Part shown: piece after piece, positions 11,966-22,363 of the stretch
Layout of the letters: the number at the start of each line of letters is the position of its first letter
How positions within the stretch are numbered: position 1 is the stretch's first letter
Source: Erwinia_E haradaeae_E
Lineage (GTDB): Bacteria; Pseudomonadota; Gammaproteobacteria; Enterobacterales; Enterobacteriaceae
DNA length: 64,000 nucleotides
Direction: 5' to 3'
Assembly (NCBI RefSeq): GCF_900699015.1
Contig: NZ_LR217737.1
Span: 1,017,118-1,081,117, forward strand
The notes under the pieces: generated by a model
The model's database searches: none
What the model saw: only the letters and a program-made list of their open reading frames with translations
Told to the model about the DNA's origin: nothing
Made by a program: the position numbers and the translations under genes

Positions 11966-12889
11966 TATATTTAAAAAATCTTTTAAAGAAAAACTTTTTA
12001 TACATATTATGTAATCCATTATATAATTAAAGATGAATCTTTAATTCATAAATATAAAAATATAATACTTATATGATATATTTTTATAGAATATTATTCT
12101 TAATACTAGCTGCTTTCTGTTTAAGACAAGACAAATGATTTGATAATATCAAAATAAATTTATGTTTTTATCTTTAAAAAATATGAACTAAATAATCATT
12201 CAGAAATATCATATGATTTTATCAAAGTTTTTTTATAAATAAAATTATATAAATTATATGTATTTTAATAAAATTCATCAATATGAATTAAAATATTTTC
12301 GTAACATTAAGATAAAATAATATAGATATATGAAAAATAAAGCAGAATACTTGTATTAATTATATATAGTGCAGTTCATTCATATGAATACATAATAATT
12401 CCTATTATTAATGATAGATACGAATAATATTAAGATATATGTGACCTCTTGAATTCAATTCAATAAATGATAATTAATAATATTCCAATCGTTAAGTGAA
12501 ATATTTTTATTTCTTAAGAAAGAAAAATATCTTTATGGTCCTAGATCATTCATAAAAATTGACGTATTATGTATTCTGATATATAAAATATTCATGTATC
12601 TGAATTATTAAGTGACCACCTTTAATCTTAATATCAATTTATAAATTTTATACTTAATTGACATTAATCAACTTAAATATTCTAATATAGTTCTTGATCT
12701 AGATACAAATCTTAAATCTTAGATTGTTATACCGTCACTATATACCAATGTATCTAAAATTATACAAAAAAACTGATAAATAATAATAGCTAACCAGCTT
12801 AACGAATCATTATATTGCATTTATTACTTAAACCATCATCATAATACTGCTAGTATTAATTATGATTCTGTAAAATTATATAACATGGG
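11966..12889. other. Non-coding stretch between kdsD and kdsC
   Basis: This gap has no counterpart in E. coli, where kdsD and kdsC are adjacent. I recognised no gene remnant, RNA or mobile-element end. It may be the debris of an insertion or of an ancestral gene, and it probably contains a separate promoter for kdsC-lptCAB. Confidence 0.45.
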
Positions 12890-12904
12890 TTGGAAATAAT
12901 AATC

Positions 12905-13483
12905 ATGTATGATCCAAATTTTACTATTAATACCTGTTATGGTCCTATCAACCAGGATATTTTAAGAAAAGCAAAACATATTCAATTATTAATTTGTGAT
13001 TCAGATGGCGTGATGTCTGACGGTTGGATCTATCAAACCAATGACGGAAATATAATACAAAGATTTAACGTTAGAGATGGATATGGAATTAAATGTTTAC
13101 TTACATGTTCAATAGAAGTGGCAATTATTACAGGCAGTCAAAACCAAATACTCAAAGATCGATGCTCTTCACTAGGTATTTCTTACATCTATCAAGGTCA
13201 ATCGAATAAAATTAAACCATTTAATGAAATTTTGACCAAACTAAAATTAAATGAACATCAAGTAGCTTATATTGGTGATGATCTCATAGATTTACCAGTT
13301 CTAATGAAAGTAGGATTAAGTGTAGCAGTTTCTAATTCTCACCCTATGTTACTACCACATGTTAATTATATAACAAAAATGACCGGGGGAAACGGAGCAA
13401 TACGAGAAGTTTGTGATTTGATTTTAATAGCACAAAATAAAATATCAAGAGATTTTAATGGCAATCTAGATGGATTATGCTAA
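12905..13483 (+). CDS. kdsC: 3-deoxy-D-manno-octulosonate-8-phosphate phosphatase
   Basis: HAD-family phosphatase that releases Kdo from Kdo-8-phosphate. The catalytic motif CDSDGVMSDGWIY carries both aspartates. NVRDGYGIKCLL, IITGSQ, and the metal-binding YIGDDLIDLPV follow in the family order. I prefer the ATG at 12905 (192 residues, near E. coli's 188), which has GGA about 10 bases upstream. An in-frame TTG at 12890 would add five residues. The 3' end overlaps lptC by 14 bases, so the two are probably translationally coupled. Confidence 0.95.
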   Translation: MYDPNFTINTCYGPINQDILRKAKHIQLLICDSDGVMSDGWIYQTNDGNIIQRFNVRDGYGIKCLLTCSIEVAIITGSQNQILKDRCSSLGISYIYQGQSNKIKPFNEILTKLKLNEHQVAYIGDDLIDLPVLMKVGLSVAVSNSHPMLLPHVNYITKMTGGNGAIREVCDLILIAQNKISRDFNGNLDGLC

Positions 13484-14108
13484 AAGAAATATTGCTCTTA
13501 TATGTATACTATTTTTTATTATGGTTATCGGGTTAATTTTAAAAGAAAAAGCACAACAAGAAACTACTAACATTCTTATTAATAATATTATTACGCCCAC
13601 TAGTATTAGCAATCATTCACAAACGCTGGTATACAACCCTCAAGGACTATTGTCTTACCAGATTATGGCAGATAAGAGCATCTATGACTCGAACAATAAA
13701 GTTAACTGGTTTACTAATCTAGTTATGATTATATATAATGAAAAAAAACTTCCAGCGTGGATTATTAAATCTAATCAAGCCAAATTAGAAAAAGAAAAAA
13801 TTTTATACCTTTACGGTAACGTAATAGTAGACAGTCTTACGGAAATGACAACATTAAAACATCTGAAAACAGAAAAAGCACAAGTCAACCTAATTACCCA
13901 AGATTGGGTTTCTCAAGAAAAAGTGACATTATCTGGTCATAGATTTTTCTCTACAGGCATGAAGATGTATGGTAATTTACGAAACAAAACAGCTCAGCTT
14001 ACAGGCATAGTCCGTACTACTTATGGAACTAGTTCTCAAAAGACAGATAAAAAAAATCCTAATAACCAGTCTGCTTCTGGCTTGCAACAAACCAGAAGCA
14101 GGTATTAA
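13470..14108 (+). CDS. lptC: LPS transport protein LptC
   Basis: Bitopic inner-membrane protein that takes LPS from LptB2FG and passes it to LptA in the periplasm. Residues 7-24 form the single membrane anchor (IALICILFFIMVIGLIL). The rest matches E. coli LptC: LVYNPQGLLSYQI, WFTNLVM, LYLYGNVIVDSL, and KMYGNLRNKTAQL. The product has 212 residues against 191 in E. coli. The extra C-terminal tail, rich in S, N, Q and K, is encoded in the 86 bases that overlap the start of lptA in another frame. This suggests that the original stop was lost and reading now runs on to the next one. Confidence 0.93.
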   Translation: MDYAKRNIALICILFFIMVIGLILKEKAQQETTNILINNIITPTSISNHSQTLVYNPQGLLSYQIMADKSIYDSNNKVNWFTNLVMIIYNEKKLPAWIIKSNQAKLEKEKILYLYGNVIVDSLTEMTTLKHLKTEKAQVNLITQDWVSQEKVTLSGHRFFSTGMKMYGNLRNKTAQLTGIVRTTYGTSSQKTDKKNPNNQSASGLQQTRSRY

Positions 14109-14577
14109 TCCAAACTTAGGTAAACCAATCCATATTGATTCAGAAAAACAAATCATGGATATAGAGAATAACATGGCTATTGCTAGCGGTAACGTTACAA
14201 TTACGCAAGGAAATCTAAAAATTAAAGCTGATAAAACCACCATCTCCTTCTCAGGAGCACAAAATCAGAATATTATCATTAACGCTTATGGACAACTAAT
14301 AAAATTTTATCAAATACTTGATAACGGCCAATCTATTACAGGACATGCTGAAAAGATCAACTACGATATAGACAAAGAACAGGTACAGTTAAGTGGAAAC
14401 GCTTATCTTGAGCAAACTGGAAACAGCATACAAGGAAATTGTATTACATATCTTATAAACAAAAAAGAAATGCATGCTATCAGTTATACAGGACAACATG
14501 TCACCACCATATTCACTCCTTCGCACCGAAAAGACCATCTTATCCTGAAAGAAGATATAAAAAAAGATAATGACTAA
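14023..14577 (+). CDS. lptA: LPS periplasmic bridge protein LptA
   Basis: Periplasmic beta-jellyroll protein that forms the LPS bridge between LptC and LptD. The 184 residues match E. coli LptA (185) through PIHIDSEKQIMDIENNMA, ASGNVTITQGNLKIKADK, YGQLIKFYQILDNG, and the conserved LSGNAYLEQ with the following ITYLI. The N-terminus (KRQIKKILITSLLLAC) is a signal peptide. It contains LLAC, which resembles a weak lipobox not expected in LptA. The first 86 bases are shared with lptC in another frame, and lptB starts six bases after the stop. Confidence 0.93.
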   Translation: MELVLKRQIKKILITSLLLACNKPEAGINPNLGKPIHIDSEKQIMDIENNMAIASGNVTITQGNLKIKADKTTISFSGAQNQNIIINAYGQLIKFYQILDNGQSITGHAEKINYDIDKEQVQLSGNAYLEQTGNSIQGNCITYLINKKEMHAISYTGQHVTTIFTPSHRKDHLILKEDIKKDND

Positions 14578-14582
14578 CTATT

Positions 14583-15311
14583 ATGGCAAGTCTCATTATA
14601 AAAAATCTTATGAAAACCTATAAAGGTAATCTGGTAGTAAAAGATGTTAGCTTACAAGTAAAATCTGGTGAGATTGTTGGTCTACTTGGACCTAATGGAG
14701 CAGGTAAAACAACAACATTCTATATGATAATTGGAATTATCAAACACGATAGAGGCTGTATTTACATTGATGATGAGGATATTAGTTTGTTACCACTACA
14801 TGCACGAGCCAATCGTGGTATTGGTTATCTTCCTCAGGAAGCTTCTATTTTTAGAAGGTTAAGTGTTTATGATAACTTGATGGCTATCCTACAAATTCGT
14901 AAAGATCTTACTTACAATCAATGTGCACATCGTGCTAAAGAATTACTAGATGAATTTCATATTCACAAACGTCTCCATAAAGTCATAGGACAAAAATTGT
15001 CTGGTGGTGAACGTCGCCGTGTTGAAATTGCTCGTGCATTAGCAGCTAATCCAAAATTTATTCTTTTAGACGAACCATTTGCTGGTATTGATCCTATTTC
15101 AGTAATAGACATTAAAAAAATTATTGAACATCTTCGTAGTAGTGGATTAGGAATCTTGATTACTGACCATAATGTACGTGAAACCTTAACTGTTTGTGAA
15201 CATGCCTATATTGTTAGTCAAGGCTGTGTTATTGCCTCTGGTAATCCTAAAGTGATCATGGCTGATAAACAGGTACAACGTGTTTACTTAGGTAAAGAAT
15301 TTAGACTCTAA
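14583..15311 (+). CDS. lptB: LPS export ATPase LptB
   Basis: ABC ATPase that powers LPS extraction from the inner membrane with LptF and LptG. The 242 residues (241 in E. coli) contain Walker A GPNGAGKTTT, Q-loop PQEASIF, signature LSGGERRR, Walker B FILLDEPFAGID, and switch histidine TDHNVRET. All catalytic residues are present. It ends the kdsC-lptCAB cluster. rpoN and hpf, which follow in enterics, are not intact. Confidence 0.97.
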   Translation: MASLIIKNLMKTYKGNLVVKDVSLQVKSGEIVGLLGPNGAGKTTTFYMIIGIIKHDRGCIYIDDEDISLLPLHARANRGIGYLPQEASIFRRLSVYDNLMAILQIRKDLTYNQCAHRAKELLDEFHIHKRLHKVIGQKLSGGERRRVEIARALAANPKFILLDEPFAGIDPISVIDIKKIIEHLRSSGLGILITDHNVRETLTVCEHAYIVSQGCVIASGNPKVIMADKQVQRVYLGKEFRL

Positions 15312-16612
15312 TTAATACTAGATACTGATACAAAGATAATAACATCAAAACTAGACCTATTAAAAGACCTTATTATATACATAAAGTGAAAAACTTATTT
15401 ATAAACTGTACTTTCATATTGTTTTATTCTATTTTTATAGTTTTCTCTAAACTAAAAACTTAAAACTACAAATCAAAAATAATGTATTCTTTCCAAGAAC
15501 ATAGACCAACGTATATATCTATATCTAGATAATAAAATAGACCTAATTAATAATTGTATAATTTTAAAAATTAAAAACTAGATTATAGAATTAAAAAATT
15601 GTCTAAATACAACACACAAGATTTTATATTCGAAATTATCATAAGAAGTTAAAATTAACAATTGTTCTGATTCTTATTATGATTTAAGTTGAGAGAATTA
15701 TTCTTAGTAAAAATAAACAATTAAAAATTTTATTCCAAAGTATTTTTAAGTATAGAACATTCTAATATAGAATATTCTCTTAATATTAAAAACTGTAAAT
15801 AGTTTTAGCATCATTAAAAACAAAATTTAATTTTTCATTTATTACTAAAAATAACCTACCTCTTAGTATATATCCTATATACTACTTGATATAATATTAA
15901 GTATTTATAGATGTTATTATACTCTAATATGATTCAATCATATAATTAATATATTCTTGATTAACATAGAAACAGTTATTTATTAGAGATAAATTAAAAT
16001 ATAGAAATATTTTTAAACTTTACTAAAGTAAATACATGATTAATTTATATTATTACATTATTTTAATATTCTCCAATAGAGCTACTCCAAATATATAAAA
16101 ATAATAAAATAAACGAGAAATTTTATACACACTTACTTAAATAAGTATAGAAAGTATTAAATACTATTTTCTAGATAAAAATCAGTATTATTTATATATA
16201 AATCGATATACTTGTTTATACTCTTAACGAAATATTAAAATTTTAAAAACGATAACTAAATACCTAATATTATAAAAATAATATAACGATATTAATATGA
16301 TCTGAAAGGAAACTCGTCTACACTAGAGTGGTGTTATTTAACAATAAATTAGATATCAACGAATAATAATCATATTCATTTTCAACAAAATATTTATTCT
16401 AAAAATGATAATAAAATAGTTTTTATGACAAAAACTATTAATTATGGAACAAGAAATACACATTATAATACATAATGTGTCACAATATAAAAAATATATT
16501 AATTTTTATCTTAAATAAAAATTAAAACTGAGCCTTACTTTGTAAGGTACATTTAATATATTAACTTCTTAGATCGTATAGAGAAAAATTTAATTACAGA
16601 AAAAATTGTATG
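15312..16612. other. Non-coding stretch at the position of rpoN
   Basis: In E. coli lptB is followed by rpoN (about 1.4 kb) and hpf (about 0.3 kb) before ptsN. The whole lptB-ptsN gap here is 1.59 kb, close to the combined size of those genes. I could not align this part convincingly to RpoN, so it is rpoN debris by position only. Confidence 0.4.
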
Positions 16613-16899
16613 CTTGATAAAAACTATATATCTGACTAAGAATTCAAGATATTAATACACATTAATGAACTAATCTACTCACTAGTATTATAATTTAATT
16701 GAAAAGGAAAAATATTATTCAGTTTACAGTATTGTAAAAATAACATCATGTTGAATCTTCTAATTAAAATGAGGACTATTCTCTACAAAGGATCTTCTTA
16801 ATTAAATATACTTTATTGATATATAAATCCTTTATATGCATTATTAGATAATATGAAATATAAAGTAACTAGTCCTTATAAAGTACAGAAACAAATATA
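16613..16899 (+). pseudogene. hpf: Possible relic of hpf (hibernation promoting factor)
   Basis: Just before ptsN, where hpf sits in enterics, short stretches in shifting frames resemble Hpf. A piece near 16700 reads EKEKYYSVYSIVKITS, comparable to LEQYFDRINQVYVVLKVEK with a small deletion. A piece near 16830-16899 reads LYALLDNMKYKV and ends KVQKQI before a stop, comparable to MYAAIDGLIDKL and DKLKQH at the Hpf C-terminus. The middle is not recognisable. The match is weak, but its position and order are as expected. Confidence 0.35.
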
Positions 16900-16902
16900 A
16901 CT

Positions 16903-17379
16903 ATGATAAATAACAATTTTAAATTAGAGCTAGGAGCAGTATTAAGCATCTCTTGTACACGTAATGATGTACTCTGTTATAGTAAACAAAGAGCGTTAGA
17001 AATTATCAGTGAATTGGCTTCTAAAAAACTATGTCTTTCACAACAAATTATTTTTGATGCGATGGAAAACAGAGAAAAAATGGGTAGTACAGGTATTGGT
17101 AATGGTATTGCGATTCCTCATGGCAAAATTGAAGAAAAAACACTACGATCTGTAGGTGTTTTTATTCACCTTAAAAAACCTATTATTTTTAACTCCATTG
17201 ATAATCAACCAGTAGATTTACTATTTGCTATACTAATTTCATCTGAACAATGTAAAACACACTTATATACATTATCTTTAGTAGCAAAACGTCTAGCAAA
17301 TAAAATGATTCTTCGTCAATTACGATCCGCATGTAGCGATGAAGATTTATACCAAATTATTACTAATACAAAAATATAA
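16903..17379 (+). CDS. ptsN: Nitrogen phosphotransferase EIIA (EIIA-Ntr)
   Basis: Regulatory EIIA protein of the PTS-Ntr chain, phosphorylated on a histidine by NPr. The 158 residues match E. coli PtsN (163): RALEIISELASKKL, REKMGSTGIGNGIAIPHGK with the phospho-acceptor histidine, DNQPVDLLFAIL, and HLYTLSLVAKRLANK. The rapZ-npr partners that follow it in E. coli are not here, and ptsP was not seen in the window, so its phosphorylation may depend on other PTS proteins or may be lost. Confidence 0.95.
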   Translation: MINNNFKLELGAVLSISCTRNDVLCYSKQRALEIISELASKKLCLSQQIIFDAMENREKMGSTGIGNGIAIPHGKIEEKTLRSVGVFIHLKKPIIFNSIDNQPVDLLFAILISSEQCKTHLYTLSLVAKRLANKMILRQLRSACSDEDLYQIITNTKI

Positions 17380-17963
17380 TTTTATTATAAAATAATCTTT
17401 TTATAAAAAACTCAGTATTCATTTTATACGTTTATTCTACCTATCTATTATATTTAAGGAACTACATAATATCCTCAATATTGAAATCAAAACGCAATTA
17501 TCAAAAGCGATCTTTATCACAATCTGTATATTATACATATAGTTTCATTAGATTACTGCATAATAGTACATTAATTAATGAGATATAAAATACATAAAAT
17601 CTAATTCTACACATCCTCATAAATACCATTTTTACTATACAAATTTAGTTTTAAATAATAAAACCAAATATCATCTAGTCTCTATTAGCATTCATATCAT
17701 TAATCATATAGGTAATCATCTCTTTTTATTGTAAATTATTATGCGAATCATCACAGAATATAATAATAGGATATATCATCCTAATCACTACTTAATTTAT
17801 ACTATACTATAGTTATCAACATAGACAGATCTATATCTTAGACAAAAAACAATATATCTCATCTTTTTTTTAAAATAAAAAACTTTAATAGCTATCTAAT
17901 ATAAAGTAAAGAAAATGAGAACATAATAACTAAATAGCAGGGATCACATCTACTGTATAAAAA
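17380..17963. other. Non-coding stretch between ptsN and zapA
   Basis: The 3' ends of ptsN and zapA face each other across 584 bases. In E. coli the 6S RNA gene ssrS follows zapA. I looked for its conserved ends on the minus strand and could not recognise it. No other feature was seen. Confidence 0.4.
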
Positions 17964-18317
17964 TTATTCAAATTTAGTGGAAGGGTTTTTAACACAAGTA
18001 ATACTATCTTGTTCAAATAATGCTTGTTCAAGAATTTTTTGTAAACTCCTTATCCTCTTTTCCATATGTAATGCATAATCACGGGTTTTAACTTTTTCTT
18101 CAGCTAATTCATAACAAAGATTTAAAGCGGTAATTAACACTAATTGCTCAGTATTAGTTACTTTAGTACGAAGTTTTAGAGCTTGAAGTCGTTGAGACAA
18201 CTCTTCCGCAGCTAAATTTAATGCGTCCATCTCTTTATGAGGGCATTTTACTCGCAATGCACAACCAAGAATATAAAGATCTACTGGTTGTGTGGATCTA
18301 TCGTCAGTTTGATTCAT
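17964..18317 (-). CDS. zapA: Cell division protein ZapA
   Basis: Small cytoplasmic protein that bundles FtsZ filaments at the division ring. The 117 residues match E. coli ZapA (109): QPVDLYILG at the N-terminus, then EELSQRLQALKLRTKVTNTEQL and ELAEEKVKTRDYA leading into the C-terminal coiled coil (EKRIRSLQKILEQAL). The N-terminus has about eight extra residues and the ribosome site is weak. It is divergent from pepP, as in E. coli, although ygfB is missing between them. Confidence 0.94.
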   Translation of the reverse strand: MNQTDDRSTQPVDLYILGCALRVKCPHKEMDALNLAAEELSQRLQALKLRTKVTNTEQLVLITALNLCYELAEEKVKTRDYALHMEKRIRSLQKILEQALFEQDSITCVKNPSTKFE

Positions 18318-19657
18318 ATTTGTACCCGTTATTATTTATTACTTCTATAAATTATATAAAAAATGAATATAACTATCCATGTCACAAAACATAAGACCCC
18401 TGTATCTACTTATATGTAGATCGTAAGTTTTGTACTCTAAATCTATCTAAATAAGAAGAGCTATATAGTGCAAATAATAAGATTTGCATTTTATTAAATA
18501 GCCAAAATTATAATAATAAGCTAATCTATCTATTATCCATAAATATTTTATATTCACACTAATCTAGTGTTTATTTCTTAATACTTTGTAAGCCTATACA
18601 TTATTTAAATGATATAATTTTATTCAACCCTCTTTCTGTAATCCTATATAATTAATTTTGATGTATTAGAATAAATATAAAAATAATATAATATATAAAA
18701 TAAAGGAACCCTTTTCTTTATAATTGAATGTATGTAAAATTTTAATTTTAAAAAAATTAAAACAATAACCCGTTAATATTAAAAACGCTATTAGAAATCT
18801 AAATACTTTTAATAACGTGAATAAACATAAAGAAAAACAGTAAAATAACCAACCCATTACACCTGACAGAATAGTAATAAATCACACAATAAATAAATCA
18901 AGACACATAGAACAACATAAATAAAATTAACTAATTTTGTCATAAAATTCATATAAATTAAAATCAATATGATGAATAAAATATCAAAAAATAACCTCTG
19001 AACTTCTTCTTTAGAAGAATATACAAAATTTAATTCTAGAAAATTACAACTTATATTAATGATGTTATATCATCTCGTATATTTATGTAATTTACTTAAA
19101 ATACTAGTAACTTTATATACCTTATCTTATATGAGGTAAATAATATTTAATCAATACTATCAACATCATTAATTCATAGATAATAATAAATCAAGAAAAG
19201 TTAGTTCTATTTCTCATGTTAATTCAAAAATATTTTTTAAATTATGTATAATGTTAACAGAAAGGATAAAATATACTTAAATTTCATGAACATAGTTAAA
19301 ATCGACCCTATAATTAGACAATTAGATCCATAAGTTCACTATTTATCTAATATAGATTATTATATAGATAAGATGATTTTCTATCTATTAAAAACTCATA
19401 TTCAATATCTCATATATACATTTTAATGTAATTAAACCTAAAAATTATAAGTACTGCATTAGAATTCAATCAGTATCTATTGTTTTAAATAATAATTAAA
19501 AACAACTAAATCATATTGATTCCCTTTATTTATAACCACTACACAATATATTTATCAAATATAGAAAAAATAATGACATAGTTGTTCACATTAACGCGAT
19601 CATTTGATGAAATATGCAAGAATATAAAATACATATTACTTAGTTTAAGGATCTTTA
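18318..19657. other. Non-coding divergent region between zapA and pepP
   Basis: ygfB precedes pepP in enterics and would fit in this 1.34 kb, but no segment could be aligned to YgfB. A hydrophobic 63-codon frame at 18666-18857 (minus) looks like AT-rich chance sequence. The pepP ribosome site TAAGGA is at 19645-19650. Confidence 0.45.
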
Positions 19658-20974
19658 GTGACCAAAAAAGAATTTATATGTCGTCGCTTAGCTTTATTAA
19701 AAAAAATGGAACCTTCTAGTATCATCCTAATTTTTTCGGCTCCTATAGTGATACGAAGCAATGACAGTGCCTATCCTTATCGACAGAATAGTGACTTTTG
19801 GTACCTCACTGGTTTTAACGAACCAGGAGCAATGTTTGGACTTATAAAAGATTCTAACAATTATCATAAAAGCTTATTGTTTAATCAAAGCTATAATCAA
19901 CACGCTCACATATGGGGAGAAAATCATATTGGACAAGAAGCTGCACGCATAAAAATAGCTGTCGATTATGCTTTACCATGGGAACAGATAAACGATCATC
20001 TATATCTATTTATAAATGGATTAAAAACAATTTATCATGTAAAAGGACAATATTATTTTGCTGATCAAATTCTTATTACTGCATTAGAAAAACTCCGACA
20101 AGGCCAATACAACAATCTTTCTGTACCTAAATTTGTGCTTGACTGGCGTCCATTAGTACATGAGTTGCGTTTGATTAAATCCTCATCAGAGATAAATCTA
20201 TTACGACAAGCAGGACGTATTAGCGCCTTAGGTCATATGCGTGCTCTCAAAAACTTATTGAATGGCATGTATGAATATCAAATCGAAGGGGAAATTCAAT
20301 ATGAATTTAGTCATTACGGAGCACGTTGGCCTGCTTATAACACTATTATTGCTGCAGGAGAGAATTCCTGTATTTTACATTATACTGACAATAGCAGTCT
20401 TATAGAAAACGGAAAGTTAGTACTAATTGATGCTGGATGCGAGTTTCAAGGTTACGCAGGAGATATATCCCGAACATTTCCAGTAAATGGAGTATTTAAT
20501 ACACCACAACGTTTTATTTATAATGCTGTGTTAGATGCACTAATGCTAGCCCTAACACTTTATCGTCCTGGAACAAATATTAGTACAGTGACAAAAGAAG
20601 TAATTAATTTACTGGTACACAGATTAGTACAACTAAAAATTATGAAAGGTAATATCCAAGCACTGATCAGAGATAAAGCTATTAAACAGTTTTTTATGCA
20701 TAGATTAAGTCATTGGATTGGTTTAGATGTGCATGATTCAGATTATTATAGTAAAGATGAAAATCGAATTTTAGAGCCAGGGATGGTTTTAACTATTGAA
20801 CCAGGTTTATACATCACTAGTAATTCCCATGCACCATCAGAGTACCATGGCATTGGTGTTCGCATTGAAGACACTATTTTAATTACTAGTAATGGTAATG
20901 AAAATCTAACCTCAATAGCTGTAAAAAATATAGATGAAATAGAATCTTTTATGCTAAACAGGAAGGAATTATGA
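19658..20974 (+). CDS. pepP: Xaa-Pro aminopeptidase (aminopeptidase P)
   Basis: Mn-dependent peptidase that removes an N-terminal residue before proline. The 438 residues fit the E. coli enzyme (441). The N-terminal domain shows FSAPIVIRSNDSAYPYRQ and DFWYLTGFNEPGA. In the C-terminal pita-bread domain the metal ligands are visible in IDAGCEFQGYAGDISRTFP, RLSHWIGLDVHD, TIEPGLY and GIGVRIEDT. The start is GTG with TAAGGA 8 bases upstream. The stop overlaps the ubiH start as ATGA, so the two are translationally coupled. Confidence 0.95.
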   Translation: MTKKEFICRRLALLKKMEPSSIILIFSAPIVIRSNDSAYPYRQNSDFWYLTGFNEPGAMFGLIKDSNNYHKSLLFNQSYNQHAHIWGENHIGQEAARIKIAVDYALPWEQINDHLYLFINGLKTIYHVKGQYYFADQILITALEKLRQGQYNNLSVPKFVLDWRPLVHELRLIKSSSEINLLRQAGRISALGHMRALKNLLNGMYEYQIEGEIQYEFSHYGARWPAYNTIIAAGENSCILHYTDNSSLIENGKLVLIDAGCEFQGYAGDISRTFPVNGVFNTPQRFIYNAVLDALMLALTLYRPGTNISTVTKEVINLLVHRLVQLKIMKGNIQALIRDKAIKQFFMHRLSHWIGLDVHDSDYYSKDENRILEPGMVLTIEPGLYITSNSHAPSEYHGIGVRIEDTILITSNGNENLTSIAVKNIDEIESFMLNRKEL

Positions 20975-22149
20975 GCGTTATTATCGTGGGAGCAGGCATC
21001 GCTGGTACAACGCTAGCTCTTTCTCTTTACTATCTAACACAAGGCAAACAAGATATCACATTAGTAGAAGCTATTTCACCAGATAGATTACTTAGTCCAA
21101 GTGATGATGGACGTACTATCGCATTAGCTTACGGAATTTGTAATAGAATAAATATTCTAAATATCTGGTCATTACTTGAACCTATAGCCACTACGATCAC
21201 TCGTGTCTATGTAGGTGAGCGCGGTTCTGGTGGTTTTTTTTCTCTTAATTCCACAGATCATGGAATTCCCTTCTTGGGGAAAGTTTTTGAATTAAATCAA
21301 GCTAAAAAAAAGTTATTTTTTCATTTACAACAAACAAAAAACATTAGTTTATATTGTCCAAATAAAATAACTTGTATTAAAAAATACACAGATTATCTTC
21401 TAATTACATTAGATAATGGTAAACAAATTAAAGGCGATTTATTAGTTGCTGCTGATGGAACATCCTCCCATATAGCTGATCTATATGGTATAAAATGGAA
21501 AAAAATAGTTTACGAGCAAACCGCAGTGGTGACTAAAATTTCTACTCAATTATTACATTACGGACAAGCATTTGAACTATTTACAAAACAAGGATCACTA
21601 GCTTTACTACCAATCTCTGATGGTTTTAGTTCATTAATTTGGTGCACTTCTCGAACAGAGATAAAAACAATCTCTAATTGGAATGACAAGGAATTTATTA
21701 CTTATTTACAAAACATTTTCGGCTGGCGATTAGGTAAAATACAAACAATAGGTAAACGATATTTCTATCCAATAGAATCAAAAACTAGAGTAAATACTAT
21801 TGCTCCACGTTTAGTACTAGTAAGTAATGCTGCACAAACTCTTCATCCTATTGCAGGTCAAGGATTAAATTTAGGTATGCGTGATATACTGATATTAGCT
21901 GATACCTTAATTAATTCCTGGAAAGAAGGAAGACAAGCCGGTGATTATATGACATTACAAAAATACCAAAACAAACGAATAATTGACAGACAAACAACTA
22001 TTTTTCTTACTAACTCATTAGTAAGAATCTTTTCGAATCCTTATTTAACACTATTCATTGGACGAACTATAGGATTAATTATGATAGATAATATTAGATT
22101 TTTACGTAATATACTTGTACAATGTGTTATTAAGTCATTAGATAAATAA
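20971..22149 (+). CDS. ubiH: 2-octaprenyl-6-methoxyphenol hydroxylase
   Basis: FAD monooxygenase of ubiquinone synthesis, acting at the inner membrane. The 392 residues equal the E. coli length. The FAD-binding motif IIVGAGIAGTTLAL is at the N-terminus, VAADGTSS is in the middle, and NAAQTLHPIAGQGLNLGMRD is near residue 290. ubiI, which follows in E. coli, is absent. UbiH fits with the succinate dehydrogenase genes elsewhere in the window, since both point to quinone-based aerobic respiration. Confidence 0.94.
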   Translation: MSVIIVGAGIAGTTLALSLYYLTQGKQDITLVEAISPDRLLSPSDDGRTIALAYGICNRINILNIWSLLEPIATTITRVYVGERGSGGFFSLNSTDHGIPFLGKVFELNQAKKKLFFHLQQTKNISLYCPNKITCIKKYTDYLLITLDNGKQIKGDLLVAADGTSSHIADLYGIKWKKIVYEQTAVVTKISTQLLHYGQAFELFTKQGSLALLPISDGFSSLIWCTSRTEIKTISNWNDKEFITYLQNIFGWRLGKIQTIGKRYFYPIESKTRVNTIAPRLVLVSNAAQTLHPIAGQGLNLGMRDILILADTLINSWKEGRQAGDYMTLQKYQNKRIIDRQTTIFLTNSLVRIFSNPYLTLFIGRTIGLIMIDNIRFLRNILVQCVIKSLDK

Positions 22150-22317
22150 AAAACATCTTGTCTATAAAAAGACATTAAGTAGTCATTAAAAATCAATATA
22201 GCAATCTATTCTACAGAAATAATTATTACATCTACCATAGATCATGAGATCTATATAGAATCTATCTCTATTTTAAAATTTCAATTAAATCTGATATTAA
22301 TTCAATCTTTTTATTTT

Positions 22318-22354
22318 AAGAAAAAAGCCATCTTTATATGATGGCTTTTTTCTT
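22318..22354 (-). terminator. rRNA operon terminator hairpin (possibly bidirectional)
   Basis: Arms 22318-22332 and 22340-22354 are exact 15-base complements around a 7-base loop. The stem has GCC/GGC next to A- and T-runs, so a T-run follows the stem on either strand. It lies just past the 5S gene on the minus strand and downstream of ubiH on the plus strand, so it could stop both transcripts. Confidence 0.85.
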
Positions 22355-22363
22355 AAAAAAGAG

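Noticed and set aside
17761..17963. 6S RNA (ssrS) after zapA, as in E. coli
   Set aside because: The conserved ends and bubble sequences of 6S RNA were not found, so synteny alone does not support a call.
18666..18857. A 63-codon hydrophobic minus-strand frame that could be a small membrane protein
   Set aside because: Its composition (F, L, I, K, Y) is what random AT-rich DNA gives. It has no ribosome site and no neighbour that would support it.
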